Source: an uncultured Paracoccaceae bacterium
GTDB lineage: Bacteria > Pseudomonadota > Alphaproteobacteria > Rhodobacterales > Rhodobacteraceae
Assembly: GCA_947503965.1 (NCBI GenBank)
Contig: CANNFU010000004.1
Coordinates: 300,654 to 364,653 of the forward strand
DNA: 64,000 nucleotides
Direction: 5' to 3'
Position numbers and translations under genes: made by a program. This document shows positions 9,860 through 18,324 of the stretch, one piece after another; positions within the stretch are counted from its first letter, which is position 1; every line of letters starts with the position of its first letter. The notes beneath the pieces are model-generated. The model worked only from the letters and a program-made list of their open reading frames with translations, was not told the DNA's origin and ran no database searches.

Positions 9860-9891
9860 CAAATAATGCTTATGATCATCTGCCGCAACAT
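9847..9891 (-). CDS. Ile-rich leader peptide upstream of ileS
   Basis: A 14-codon ORF, MLRQMIISIICPAV, or the 10-codon MIISIICPAV from the internal ATG at 9879. Four of the five codons after MLRQM are Ile (ATC, ATA, ATT, ATT; one Ser). The stop lies inside the 5' arm of the ileS leader hairpin. The first ATG (9891) is exactly 7 nt after a TATAAG -10 box, so the transcript may begin at the AUG (leaderless). Ribosome stalling at Ile codons would alter the downstream fold. The role is inferred; the codons are seen directly. Confidence 0.65.
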   Translation of the reverse strand: MLRQMIISIICPAV

Positions 9892-9898
9892 GAGGGGG

Positions 9899-9927
9899 CT
9901 TATAGGCAGGGACGCGAGCCGGGTAAA
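9899..9927 (-). promoter_or_regulatory. putative ileS promoter
   Basis: Minus strand: -10 TATAAG at 9904-9899, and 17 bp upstream a -35-like TTTACC (four of six matches to TTGACA). The predicted start, about 7 nt after the -10 box, coincides with the leader ATG at 9891. Confidence 0.5.
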
Positions 9928-9996
9928 GGGACGCATTGCACCCCGCCTGCGATTTGACTAGCCAAGGCACGTGGGGCAGGCAAGACAGGTTCACCA

Positions 9997-11169
9997 GTGC
10001 GAAAATCCAAAAACATCGCCGTCGCAGGTGCGGGTATCGGCGGGCTGACCGTTGCGGCCCTGCTGGCTGATCAGGGGCATCGGATCAGCGTGTTTGACCA
10101 GTTCGACAGCCCCAAACCTGTGGGCTCAGGCCTTGTGATCCAGCCGGTCGGACAGGCGGTGCTGGACCAGATCGGCGCAGGCGACAGGGCACGCGCATTG
10201 GGCAATCCTATCCAGCGGATGCTGGGGCATGAAACAGATCATGGCCGCAAGGTTCTAAACGTGTGGTACGACCGGCGCACCGATGGTCGCCATGGTCTTG
10301 GTATTCACCGGGCAGGCCTGTTTGACGCGATCTACGGCGCCGCCATACGCCGCGATATTACCATCCACCCCGGTAGTCGTGTGACCGGGCGGAACGGGCA
10401 ATCGCTCACCCTGGAAAACGGCGAGACCCCCGGCCCCTTCGATCTGATCATCGACGCCGCTGGCGCACAATCGCCGTTGTCACCGCTCAAATCCCGCCCG
10501 CTGCCTTATGGCGCGATCTGGGGCACGGTTGATTGGCCCAAGACTGACCTCCCCCGCAGCCAGCTGACGCAGGCCTATCGCCGTGCCGACCGCATGATCG
10601 GTGCGCTGCCCATCGGGACATTGCCGGGCGAGGACACGCAAAAGGCCGCGATCTTCTGGTCCCTGCCCCGCGACGCGCATGCCGCGTGGGAAAGCGCAGG
10701 TCTGGACGCATGGAAAGACGAAGCGACCACCCTCTGGCCCGCCTTCGCGCCCTTTGCCGAACAGATCACTACCCCGGATCAGATGACGATGGCGCGTTAC
10801 AGCCATGGGACGCTGCGCAAGCCGTGGTCACCGGGGCTTGCGCATATCGGTGATGCGGCACACCGGGCGAGCCCGCAACTGGGGCAAGGGGCAAATATGG
10901 CTTTGCTGGATGCCATGGCGCTGGCGGAAGCACTGGACCGGGCCGAGGGAGATGCGGCCCTCGCACTTTACGCCAAAGCACGGCGCTGGCATGTGATGGT
11001 CTATCAGGTGATGAGCGCGGTCTTCACCCCGCAATACCAATCCGACAGCCGGTGGCTGCTCCTGTTGCGCGACCGTATCCTGTTTCCGCTGTCACAGGTA
11101 CCACCGGGGCCAAAACTGCTGACCGCCATTGTCTGCGGGACAATGCTGCCGCCTGCGGGGCGGCTTTAG
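9997..11169 (+). CDS. FAD-dependent monooxygenase
   Basis: 390-aa flavoprotein of the UbiH/PHBH aromatic hydroxylase superfamily. The N-terminal dinucleotide-binding motif GAGIGG is at residues 11-16 (VAGAGIGGLTVAALLADQ), and the second FAD motif appears late as GDAAHRASPQLGQGANMALLDA (around residues 285-306). NAD(P)H-dependent hydroxylation of an aromatic substrate is expected, but the substrate is not evident. The start is GTG with no clear ribosome site. Its stop overlaps the stop of the convergent reductase-like gene by 3-4 bp. Confidence 0.85.
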   Translation: MRKSKNIAVAGAGIGGLTVAALLADQGHRISVFDQFDSPKPVGSGLVIQPVGQAVLDQIGAGDRARALGNPIQRMLGHETDHGRKVLNVWYDRRTDGRHGLGIHRAGLFDAIYGAAIRRDITIHPGSRVTGRNGQSLTLENGETPGPFDLIIDAAGAQSPLSPLKSRPLPYGAIWGTVDWPKTDLPRSQLTQAYRRADRMIGALPIGTLPGEDTQKAAIFWSLPRDAHAAWESAGLDAWKDEATTLWPAFAPFAEQITTPDQMTMARYSHGTLRKPWSPGLAHIGDAAHRASPQLGQGANMALLDAMALAEALDRAEGDAALALYAKARRWHVMVYQVMSAVFTPQYQSDSRWLLLLRDRILFPLSQVPPGPKLLTAIVCGTMLPPAGRL

Positions 11170-12785
11170 TCGCTGTTCACGAATTCCCAGACCTTCGAAA
11201 TCACAACCGACCCTTCACCGACAGCCGATGCCACCCGCTTGACCGAGCCGGCCCGCACGTCACCGACAGCAAAAATCCCGTCATGCGATGTTTCGTAAGG
11301 TGTTTCACGCTTGGCCGCCTGCCCGGTCAGCACGAAACCCTTTTCGTCCAGGGCCACCAGACCGGATAGCCAGCCCGTATTCGGCGCAGCACCCACCATG
11401 ATGAATGCAGCGCGGGCGTCAATCTCGCGGGTCTGATCCGTCGCCTTGTCGCGCACGGTGACACGCTCCAGATGATCATTGCCATGCAATGCTGCAATTT
11501 CGGTCTGGTAGTGGATCGTGATCGCCGGATCAGCCTCCAACCGGGATAAAAGGTAATCGGACATCGAAGCGGCCAGGCTTTCACCGCGCACCAGCACATG
11601 CACATGGCGGGCCGTGCGCGACAAAAACATCGCGGCCTGTCCGGCGGAATTGCCCCCGCCCACGACAATCGCATCTGTGTCGCGGCAATAGCGCGCCTCG
11701 ACATCCGTGGCGGCGTAATAGATGCCAACCCCTTCGAAATCCTCCAGCCGGTCAATCGGCAAACGACGATATTGCACGCCTGTGGCCACGACAACGGCCT
11801 TGGCGCAGACCTCTTGGCCATCGTCCAGCGTAGCGCAAAACACCCCGTCATCGCGGCGTTCCAACCTCGTCACGCGGCGCGGCACGGCGAATTGCGTGCC
11901 GAATTTCATCGCCTGCACTTCACCGCGCCACACAAGATCAGCGCCCGAAATGCCCGTTGGGAAACCCATGTAATTCTCGATCCGCGACGACGTGCCCGCT
12001 TGCCCGCCAATCGTCAGATCCTCAACCACCAAGGCACATAGCCCCTCGGTCCCGGCATAAACACCGGCAGCCACGCCCGCGGGCCCGCCGCCGACGATCA
12101 GCACGTCAAAAACCCGGTCATCGCGCACCGCCATATCAAGACCCAGCAATCCGGCAATCTTGGACGGAGTCGGATCCGAAACCACATCATGCTTGCCAAA
12201 AATCACCGCAGGCTTCGCCGCGCCGATATTGCAGGAATGGGCGACCGCCTCTGCCTCGTGCTCGCCCAAGGTCAGGCTGCGAAAGGGGATTTTGTTACGG
12301 CCCGCAAAGGCGGCAATCTGGCGGATATGACGGTCCTCTTCCGCCCCGATCAGGGTCAGGCTTGCCTCACCACTTTCCAGCAAGCGCCGACGGCGGGCAG
12401 CAAAGACGGTGATGATGATATCCGACATCTCGGGAATACGGCCCATCAGTTCCAGCATTGGTTCGCGGTCCACCGTAATAATCCGGGATTTTTCGATGCA
12501 GCGCGCGCCCATCATCGCCTTACCGCCCGACAGAAAGCTGATCTCGCCAAAGAACTGCGTCGGTCCCAGATGCGCGCCGCCGTAGCGCCCGCCGGTCCGG
12601 GGGTCGACCGCCTCAACCGCGCCATCGACCACGTAGTGAAATGTCACCGCTGGTTCGCCATAATCCTGCAACATCGCACCCGCGTCCCAGTCGCGTTCCG
12701 TACCGATGTCGCGCAATGCTGCGACGTGGCTTTCATGCAGGGGGGTGCGCACCATCGTCGCAAGGTCCTGGGCCAGTGTTTCCAT
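11166..12785 (-). CDS. Cyclic-nucleotide-binding, thioredoxin-reductase-like protein
   Basis: 539 aa in three parts: a cNMP-binding domain (about 1-140, with FFGEISFLSGG and GARCIEKSRI), a thioredoxin-like linker domain (about 155-225), and an FAD/NAD(P)H domain resembling thioredoxin reductase (VLIVGGGPAGVAAG at about 232, IVVGGGNSAGQAA at about 380). Where classical thioredoxin reductases carry the CATC redox pair, this protein reads YYAATDVEARYC, so the redox CxxC is missing. It is therefore unlikely to reduce thioredoxin in the usual way; it may be a sensor flavoprotein gated by a cyclic nucleotide. Many actinobacterial and proteobacterial homologues share this architecture. Confidence 0.85.
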   Translation of the reverse strand: METLAQDLATMVRTPLHESHVAALRDIGTERDWDAGAMLQDYGEPAVTFHYVVDGAVEAVDPRTGGRYGGAHLGPTQFFGEISFLSGGKAMMGARCIEKSRIITVDREPMLELMGRIPEMSDIIITVFAARRRRLLESGEASLTLIGAEEDRHIRQIAAFAGRNKIPFRSLTLGEHEAEAVAHSCNIGAAKPAVIFGKHDVVSDPTPSKIAGLLGLDMAVRDDRVFDVLIVGGGPAGVAAGVYAGTEGLCALVVEDLTIGGQAGTSSRIENYMGFPTGISGADLVWRGEVQAMKFGTQFAVPRRVTRLERRDDGVFCATLDDGQEVCAKAVVVATGVQYRRLPIDRLEDFEGVGIYYAATDVEARYCRDTDAIVVGGGNSAGQAAMFLSRTARHVHVLVRGESLAASMSDYLLSRLEADPAITIHYQTEIAALHGNDHLERVTVRDKATDQTREIDARAAFIMVGAAPNTGWLSGLVALDEKGFVLTGQAAKRETPYETSHDGIFAVGDVRAGSVKRVASAVGEGSVVISKVWEFVNSD

Positions 12786-12858
12786 CTGTGATGTCCTTTC
12801 AACCGCTCTGGGTTAAGTTAGCGCAATCCGGCGACAATGAAACGGCCAAGTCACAGAC

Positions 12859-12887
12859 TTGCCCGGTGCTGCGCGACCTGCTACCTC
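12859..12887 (+). promoter_or_regulatory. weak putative asd leader promoter
   Basis: TTGCCC (12859-12864) and TACCTC (12882-12887) are separated by 17 bp. The match to consensus is poor, but the predicted start 7-8 nt downstream falls on the leader-peptide ATG at 12895, as in the ileS leader. Confidence 0.3.
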
Positions 12888-12894
12888 TCGCGCC

Positions 12895-12978
12895 ATGACG
12901 TTGATGATGAAAAAGACCATGACGACCAAAACCACCGCGCTGGCGGAGGTTTGTTTGGCATGGGTGCATCAACGCTAA
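12895..12978 (+). CDS. Thr/Met/Lys-rich leader peptide upstream of asd
   Basis: A 27-codon ORF starting MTLMMKKTMTTKTTALAEV and ending at TAA 12976-12978. Its first 14 codons hold six Thr, four Met and three Lys, the end products of the aspartate-semialdehyde branch made by the next gene. No Shine-Dalgarno is visible, so translation may be leaderless; later ATGs at 12904, 12907 and 12919 are alternatives. The Thr run (12916-12936) ends just before the first pairing segment of the downstream fold, where a stalled ribosome would mask it. The composition is seen directly; the attenuation role is inferred. Confidence 0.65.
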   Translation: MTLMMKKTMTTKTTALAEVCLAWVHQR

Positions 12979-13036
12979 CCTGACCCAGACAAAGCCCCGC
13001 CGGAACGGACGGGGCATTGGCAACGGGCGCCCCGTC
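12940..13036 (+). promoter_or_regulatory. asd attenuator with four alternating RNA segments
   Basis: Segment 1 CTGGCGG (12940-12946) pairs with segment 2 CCGCCGG (12997-13003; one G-U). Segment 2 GCCCCG (12994-12999) pairs with segment 3 CGGGGC (13010-13015). Segment 3 GACGGGGC (13008-13015) pairs with segment 4 GCCCCGTC (13029-13036), followed by TTCC. So 1:2 with 3:4, or 2:3 alone, can form, the classic attenuator arrangement. The weak point is the poor U tract after 3:4. Confidence 0.55.
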
Positions 13037-13062
13037 TTCCGCACATCACAAGGAAGACAGAT

Positions 13063-14112
13063 ATGAACGCACTCTCACCGCCATCACATTTACCCGATGT
13101 CCCTGTCGTGGCGATCGTCGGCGCGACCGGCGTGGTCGGACAGGCATTGCGCGACAGCCTGCTGCTACGCAAGTTTCCGCTGCGCGAACTGCGCTTGCTG
13201 GCCTCGGCCCGCTCTGCCGGGCAAACGCTGACCTTTCGCGACACACAGATTCCGGTCCAGACATTGAACGAACACAGTTTTCACAATGTGGATATTGCCT
13301 TCTTTGCGGCAGGTGCTGCGGTTTCACGCGAATTCGCACCCATTGCCGTCGCCGCTGGCGCGCGGGTCATCGACAATTCCTCGGCCTTTCGGATGGACGG
13401 GGATGTGCCGCTAATCGTTCCCGAAGCAAATGCCCGCGCCCTGACGCCCGACGCCAGGATCATCGCCAATCCCAATTGCATTGCGGCCATCCTGACCACC
13501 GCACTGGCCCCGCTGCATGCGCGCTGGTCGATCACGCGGCTGTCGCTGGCAACGTATCAGGCGGCCTCGGGCGGTGGGGCCGCAATGATGGAGGAATTGC
13601 GCGCAGGCACCACGGCCGCATTGGAAGGCAAGGACTTTACCCCGCAGGTCCTGCCGCACCCCTATGCGTTCAATTTCTTCAGTCATAACGCGGATGTTGA
13701 CCCCCAAACCGGCTATAACGGAGAGGAAAGCAAGGTCATCGCTGAAACGCGTCGTATCCTTGAGCAGCCCCATTTGCCCATTGGGGTGACGTGCATCCGG
13801 GTGCCGGTCATGCGCGCGCATGGTATCGCCCTGTCCGTCCGGTTCAGCGATCACGTCTCTACCGAAAGCATCCAGCGCGCCGTTGCGGACGCTCCGGGGC
13901 TGCGGCTGGTCGATGATCGGGCGCGCAACCACTTTCCCATGCCCAGCGAGGCATCCGGGCAAGAGGACGTGCTTGTCGGCCGCATACGTTCCGATCTGGG
14001 TGATCCTTCCGGGCGGACGATCACGATGTTCGTTGTCGGGGACCAGCTATTCAAGGGGGCGGCACAAAACGCCGTTCAGATTGCGGAAACCTTGCGCGAC
14101 ATGGTTGCGTAA
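13063..14112 (+). CDS. asd: Aspartate-semialdehyde dehydrogenase
   Basis: 349-aa enzyme that reduces aspartyl phosphate to aspartate semialdehyde with NADPH, the branch point to Lys, Met, Thr and Ile. NADP-binding GATGVVGQAL is near residue 22, the catalytic Cys139 lies in NPNCIAA, and the active-site histidine is His253 (MRAHGIALSV). An AAGGAAG ribosome site precedes the ATG. The gene stands alone behind a 5' region with a Thr/Met/Lys-rich leader ORF and alternative hairpins, implying feedback at the level of charged tRNA. Confidence 0.95.
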   Translation: MNALSPPSHLPDVPVVAIVGATGVVGQALRDSLLLRKFPLRELRLLASARSAGQTLTFRDTQIPVQTLNEHSFHNVDIAFFAAGAAVSREFAPIAVAAGARVIDNSSAFRMDGDVPLIVPEANARALTPDARIIANPNCIAAILTTALAPLHARWSITRLSLATYQAASGGGAAMMEELRAGTTAALEGKDFTPQVLPHPYAFNFFSHNADVDPQTGYNGEESKVIAETRRILEQPHLPIGVTCIRVPVMRAHGIALSVRFSDHVSTESIQRAVADAPGLRLVDDRARNHFPMPSEASGQEDVLVGRIRSDLGDPSGRTITMFVVGDQLFKGAAQNAVQIAETLRDMVA

Positions 14113-14148
14113 CGAGGATTGCGTTAGCCCTGCTGCAGGCGTTTTGAT

Positions 14149-15075
14149 TCAACGGCAATATGATCCACTGCGGTACCGCGCCGTGTCAAAATGGAAATGA
14201 TCGCGATGAAACCGGTCGGATTCCGGGCCCAGCACTGTGCCGAACGGCCCGCAGGCTGCGCGCCACATCTGGCGCAATTGAGGGCCATCATCGGCCGAAT
14301 CCCAATCGGTCAGTAGTGTCATTTCGCTGCCGTCGCGCAGCCTGATCCCCGCAATATCGATAGCGCGGCCAAAGGAATGCTCCGACAGGCGCGCGCCGGG
14401 CCGGTTGTTGCGGCTTCGGCACGCGTAATGAGCCACAACACGCAGCGACGACACACCGCCACCCTCATTCCCGACCGCGGGCAGAACGCCACGTGTGACC
14501 CATGTTTTCAGTGCCGCCGCCGTTCGGCAATCAATCGTGGCTCGCGGGCTCAATGTTACGCCTGCCACCGACCGGACTTTGACCGCCGCCTCGATCCCGC
14601 AAGCGCCGGGGCCGTTCACACGGCCCACAACCGTTCCCTGAATACCCGGATCGCCGCAGATCTGGCCGCGCAGGCGCGCGATCTGCCGTTCCTTTGCCGC
14701 CGTTTCGATGGCGACCGGGCGTGACAGCGGGCGCATCGACCGGGCCAGAGCATTGGGGCTGAACGCGAACAGGTTCTGTTCGGCGCGCATGATTGGCCGG
14801 GTCTGCGCACCAAAGGCCAGATCGGGACGCGAGAAAGGCCGTGCCACAGGCCGTATCGCATCACCTGACAGTGTCGCCGCCACCGATCCCCGCGCCACCG
14901 GGCGCATGGTGTCATCATCCGGGGGTAGAACAATCACGGACGCGCCGCCGCCCTCTTGCGTGACGGGATCAACGGGTGCGGTATCAACGGGCACCGGGCG
15001 CGGAACCGGGCGCACATCCTGGGCGGCAACCGGACCTGCCAACAGGCACGCCAGCAGACCCGCCCGGCGCATCAT
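14149..15075 (-). CDS. Extensin-like C-terminal domain protein
   Basis: 308-aa exported protein with a cleavable signal peptide (MMRRAGLLACLLAGPVAAQ), a Pro/Arg-rich repeat region of the type RPVARP/RPLSRP (about 20-125), and an extensin-like (DUF1532) C-terminal domain with ACGIEAAVKV, AHYACRSRNN, SEHSFGRAIDIAG and HRDHFHFD. The HSxGRAxD and HxDHxH histidines resemble the metal site of LAS/VanY-like peptidases, so a peptidoglycan-related role is plausible but unproven. It follows tyrC with a 4-bp overlap. Confidence 0.85.
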   Translation of the reverse strand: MMRRAGLLACLLAGPVAAQDVRPVPRPVPVDTAPVDPVTQEGGGASVIVLPPDDDTMRPVARGSVAATLSGDAIRPVARPFSRPDLAFGAQTRPIMRAEQNLFAFSPNALARSMRPLSRPVAIETAAKERQIARLRGQICGDPGIQGTVVGRVNGPGACGIEAAVKVRSVAGVTLSPRATIDCRTAAALKTWVTRGVLPAVGNEGGGVSSLRVVAHYACRSRNNRPGARLSEHSFGRAIDIAGIRLRDGSEMTLLTDWDSADDGPQLRQMWRAACGPFGTVLGPESDRFHRDHFHFDTARYRSGSYCR

Positions 15076-15995
15076 TCCTTGCGCACCTTCTTGCGGCCAA
15101 AGTCGGGGGCGTCGGTATCCTGTCCAGCCTCGATGATCCCGCGGCGGATCGCACGGGTCCGCGTGAAATAGGCATGCAGATGATCGCCATCTTCCTGTCG
15201 GATGGCACGCTGCAGGGCAAACAGCTCTTCGGTAAAGCGGCCCAGGATCTCAAGCGTGGCTTCCTTGTTGTTCAGAAACACATCGCGCCACATCACAGGG
15301 TCCGAGGCCGCGATCCGGGTAAAATCACGAAACCCCGCCGCCGAATATTTGATGACTTCACTATCGGTGACACGGCGCAGATCGTCGGCAACACCAACCA
15401 TCGTATAGGCGATCAGATGCGGGGTATGGCTGGTCACGGCAAGCACAAGATCATGATGCTCTGCGTCCATTTCCTCGACCAATGCACCCATGCCGCGCCA
15501 CAGATCAGCCAGCCGATCCACCGCCGCAGGCGCGCTTCCCTCAACCGGGACAATGATCGTGTAGCGCTGATCGAACAGCTCGGCAAAACCGGATCGGGGA
15601 CCGGAATGTTCGGTCCCGGCCAATGGATGCGCCGGAATGAAATGCACACCTTCCGGCACATACGGCCCCACCGCGTCAATCACGGTGCGCTTCACCGACC
15701 CCACATCGCTGATCGTCGCGCCGGGTTTCAGGACCGGCCCGATTTCGCGGGCAACAGTCTCCATCGCCCCCACGGGCACGCATAGCACAACCAGATCGGC
15801 GCCCTCTGCGGCCTCTGCCGCGCTTTCGGTCACATGATCGCACAACCCGATCTCGCGCGCGATGTCGCGGGTTTCGGCGGATCTTGCATAGCCCACGATC
15901 TGCCCCGCCAGCCCATCTCGACGCATCGCATGCGCCATCGAACTCGCAATCAGGCCCATGCCGATCAACGCGACGCGATCATAAATCTGCGCCAT
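15072..15995 (-). CDS. tyrC: Prephenate/arogenate dehydrogenase
   Basis: 307-aa NAD(P)-dependent dehydrogenase of tyrosine biosynthesis. The dinucleotide-binding motif is VALIGMGLIASSMAHA; HPLAGTEHSGP and VTSHTPHLIAYT carry the conserved active-site histidines. It overlaps hisC by 1 bp upstream and the extensin-like gene by 4 bp downstream, consistent with the hisC-tyrC pairing in which the broad-specificity aminotransferase also serves aromatic amino acids. Confidence 0.9.
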   Translation of the reverse strand: MAQIYDRVALIGMGLIASSMAHAMRRDGLAGQIVGYARSAETRDIAREIGLCDHVTESAAEAAEGADLVVLCVPVGAMETVAREIGPVLKPGATISDVGSVKRTVIDAVGPYVPEGVHFIPAHPLAGTEHSGPRSGFAELFDQRYTIIVPVEGSAPAAVDRLADLWRGMGALVEEMDAEHHDLVLAVTSHTPHLIAYTMVGVADDLRRVTDSEVIKYSAAGFRDFTRIAASDPVMWRDVFLNNKEATLEILGRFTEELFALQRAIRQEDGDHLHAYFTRTRAIRRGIIEAGQDTDAPDFGRKKVRKE

Positions 15996-17080
15996 CAGGC
16001 GGCGCCCTTGAACTGTGCAACCGCATGAGCGACGCGGCGGCAGGCGCTCTCATCGCCTACGGTCATGCGCAGGCAATGGGGCAAGCCATAGCCTGCTACC
16101 TTGCGCACGATGATCCCGGCGCTGCGCAAATGCTCATCGCAGGCATTCGCTTCGGCCTCATCGGCAAACCGCGCCAGAATGAAATTCGCGGTCGAGGTAT
16201 CAGAGGGCACACCCAATTCAGCCAGCGCATTGGCCAGCCAATCGCGCCATTTGGCATTTTCGATCCGGCATTTCTGGGTGTGGGCCGTGTCGCGCACTGC
16301 CGCCTCTGCCGCAGCGAGAGCCGGGGCCGACAGGTTGAAAGGTCCACGGATGCGGTTGAGCACGTCAATCACCGCTTGCGGGCCATAGCCCCATCCGACA
16401 CGCATGCCGCCCAGCCCGTAGATCTTGGAAAATGTGCGGGACATCACAACATTATCGCGTGCCTCGACCAATGCCTTGCCAGCATCGAACCCATCGACGA
16501 ATTCGGCATAGGCCCCGTCCAGCACCAGCAATGCCTGCGGTGGCAACCCGTCAGCCAGCCGGGCAACTTCGGCCTGACCGATCATGGTGCCTGTGGGATT
16601 GGCGGGGTTGGCGACAAACACCAGCCGGGTCTTTGGCCCGCAAGCGCGCAGGATCGCATCCACATCGACCACACGCTCATTCTCGGGCACGACAACAGGG
16701 GTCGCGCCGCAGGCATGGGCATAGATCGGGTACATCGAAAACCCGTGTTCGGTGAACACGACCTCATCGCCCGGCCCGGCATAGGCCTCGGACAGAAGTT
16801 TCAGAACTTCCCCGGATCCCACACCACAGAACACGCGCGCCGGGTCCACATCCCATACGTCGGCAATTGCCTGACGTAGCGGGCCATGATCCGTCGATGG
16901 ATAACGGTGCAAATCATGGCAGGCGCGAATGGCCGCTTCCTTTGTTGCATCGCTGGGCCCCAACGGGTTTTCGTTCGAAGACAGCTTCAGCACATTGCGC
17001 ACCCCATCCAGATGCGACGCACCACCCTGATAAAGCGCGATGTCCATGATACCGGGTTGCGGCTGAATGCCCTTGCGCAT
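15995..17080 (-). CDS. hisC: Histidinol-phosphate aminotransferase
   Basis: 361-aa fold-type I PLP enzyme. The Schiff-base lysine is Lys219 in [20 protein letters not shown]; substrate-binding NENPLGPS is near the N-terminus and the ANPTGT-like [10 protein letters not shown] is present. Its position directly upstream of tyrC suggests it also transaminates prephenate or aromatic keto acids. AGGGACAG lies upstream of the ATG. A 33-codon ORF of doubtful reality lies 30 bp upstream on the same strand. Confidence 0.93.
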   Translation of the reverse strand: MRKGIQPQPGIMDIALYQGGASHLDGVRNVLKLSSNENPLGPSDATKEAAIRACHDLHRYPSTDHGPLRQAIADVWDVDPARVFCGVGSGEVLKLLSEAYAGPGDEVVFTEHGFSMYPIYAHACGATPVVVPENERVVDVDAILRACGPKTRLVFVANPANPTGTMIGQAEVARLADGLPPQALLVLDGAYAEFVDGFDAGKALVEARDNVVMSRTFSKIYGLGGMRVGWGYGPQAVIDVLNRIRGPFNLSAPALAAAEAAVRDTAHTQKCRIENAKWRDWLANALAELGVPSDTSTANFILARFADEAEANACDEHLRSAGIIVRKVAGYGLPHCLRMTVGDESACRRVAHAVAQFKGAA

Positions 17081-17110
17081 GTGGTCTGTCCCTTGGTCGT
17101 TTGGGATGTT

Positions 17111-17212
17111 CTAGCGCCCCGTCAAAGCCATTGCCAGAGCCAAGGCATAGGATAAGTGTTCCGGGGTGATAGACCTGACAGAACCGCGAAACCAAACGCG
17201 CTTACCACGCAT
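17111..17212 (-). CDS. possible small ORF upstream of hisC
   Basis: A 33-codon frame beginning MRGKRVWFRGSV and ending LALAMALTGR, 30 bp before hisC on the same strand; the frame can be extended upstream to an ATG giving about 56 codons. There is no Shine-Dalgarno and third-position GC is lower than in neighbouring genes. It is not rich in His or aromatic codons, so it is not an evident attenuator leader. Reported only as a possibility. Confidence 0.2.
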   Translation of the reverse strand: MRGKRVWFRGSVRSITPEHLSYALALAMALTGR

Positions 17213-17310
17213 GCAGACCGGAGAAAGATTGGCGACGCAATAAAACGCCGACCCAGACAGTATTGCGCCAAAGTCTGACATCAGGCGTTGGGTATTTGCG
17301 CACGCGTCAA

Positions 17311-17658
17311 CTAGTCTGCGTCTTGAGAAAGCGAATACTCAACAGCGTTATCGAGTAACGCCCCAAGTATCGCGAGATCAATCTCTTGAAGACTTGAAAA
17401 GTTGACGTGGCGGCGAAACTTTCCAGTTCCGACAAGAACCTGTTTTGGGTCTTTCAGGGCAGTGCCATTGCTAAAGGCAAGCTGGACATGATCCTTATAT
17501 GGAAAAACGCCGCAGAACTGTCCTTCCTTTTCATCGGGTTTCAGCGTGTAGAGCGTCCCGCCATACTTCGGAACCTTTTGCGCTTTTGGCGCTGATCGAA
17601 GAATGATCTCATCAAGCCGTTCTATAATTACATCCTGCTCAATGCTGCTCATCGCCAC
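17311..17658 (-). CDS. DUF1801 (YdhG-like) protein
   Basis: 115-aa protein of the DUF1801 family: VPKYGGTLYTL, FCGVFPYKDHVQLAFSNGTALKDP and GKFRRHVNFSSL are the family signature. Its function is unknown; the fold is related to frataxin-like/CyaY proteins. The GTG at 17658 was chosen because AAGGAG lies 7 nt upstream; an ATG six bases later is the alternative, and a longer frame begins at 17700. Divergent from a VOC-family gene. Confidence 0.8.
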   Translation of the reverse strand: MAMSSIEQDVIIERLDEIILRSAPKAQKVPKYGGTLYTLKPDEKEGQFCGVFPYKDHVQLAFSNGTALKDPKQVLVGTGKFRRHVNFSSLQEIDLAILGALLDNAVEYSLSQDAD

Positions 17659-17786
17659 TGTCGATCTCCTTATTGGTGCAAGTTCAGGATATGTGCGCAA
17701 GGGTTTAAAACACTTTGATTTAGGTCAATGCGGGATACACCCAACACCCTAAATCTGACCTCCTGATGCTAACAAAGGAGAGGGGC

Positions 17787-18191
17787 ATGGTGCCATCTGC
17801 GCTATCAGTGACTTTTGTGACCGACAAGATCACGGAAGCACGAGATTTCTACGAGAAATATTTTGCTGCGAAAGCCAGTTTTGATTGCGGCTGGTATATA
17901 GTTCTCAAACTTGGCGGTACTGCGAACGGCCAGGAACTGGGCTTCATGGAGCCGCAAAATGACGCGCAGCCATATGCGGGCGGGGCGATGTTGAACCTTA
18001 CATTCCCGGACGTAGATGCAACCCATGCAGAGATTTCAGGCCGCGGCATTGTTCCGGCGATGCCGTTGGAAGACCACCCGTGGGGAGATCGCGGTTTTGC
18101 TGTTGTGGATCCTCTTGGGACAATGGTTTATTGCCTCACGCCAATTGAAGTGGCGGATGAGTTCAGGGCATTTCAAGTCGATCTGTCGTAG
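17787..18191 (+). CDS. VOC/glyoxalase-fold protein
   Basis: 134-aa single vicinal-oxygen-chelate domain: FVTDKITEARDFYEKYF, ELGFMEP, LNLTFPDVDA and WGDRGFAVVDPLGTMVY. Such proteins can be lyases, dioxygenases or antibiotic-binding proteins; the substrate is not evident. ATG 17787 has a strong AAAGGAGAGGGGC ribosome site immediately upstream; the earlier in-frame ATG at 17766 lacks one. Confidence 0.8.
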   Translation: MVPSALSVTFVTDKITEARDFYEKYFAAKASFDCGWYIVLKLGGTANGQELGFMEPQNDAQPYAGGAMLNLTFPDVDATHAEISGRGIVPAMPLEDHPWGDRGFAVVDPLGTMVYCLTPIEVADEFRAFQVDLS

Positions 18192-18324
18192 ATCGGTGCT
18201 CGCTCGGCGGCGATGCCTCGCACACTTTGATGCGCAAAGCCGCCCTTTGAGCATTTGCGGCGACCTCGCCCTTTGTTCCGCAGGCTGTGGTTTCGCGTGG
18301 TCGCGTCCTATGCGTGCAGCGCCA

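Noticed and set aside
9758..9996. T-box riboswitch before ileS
   Set aside because: No T-box sequence or specifier stem-loop is seen; the short Ile-rich ORF is a better explanation.
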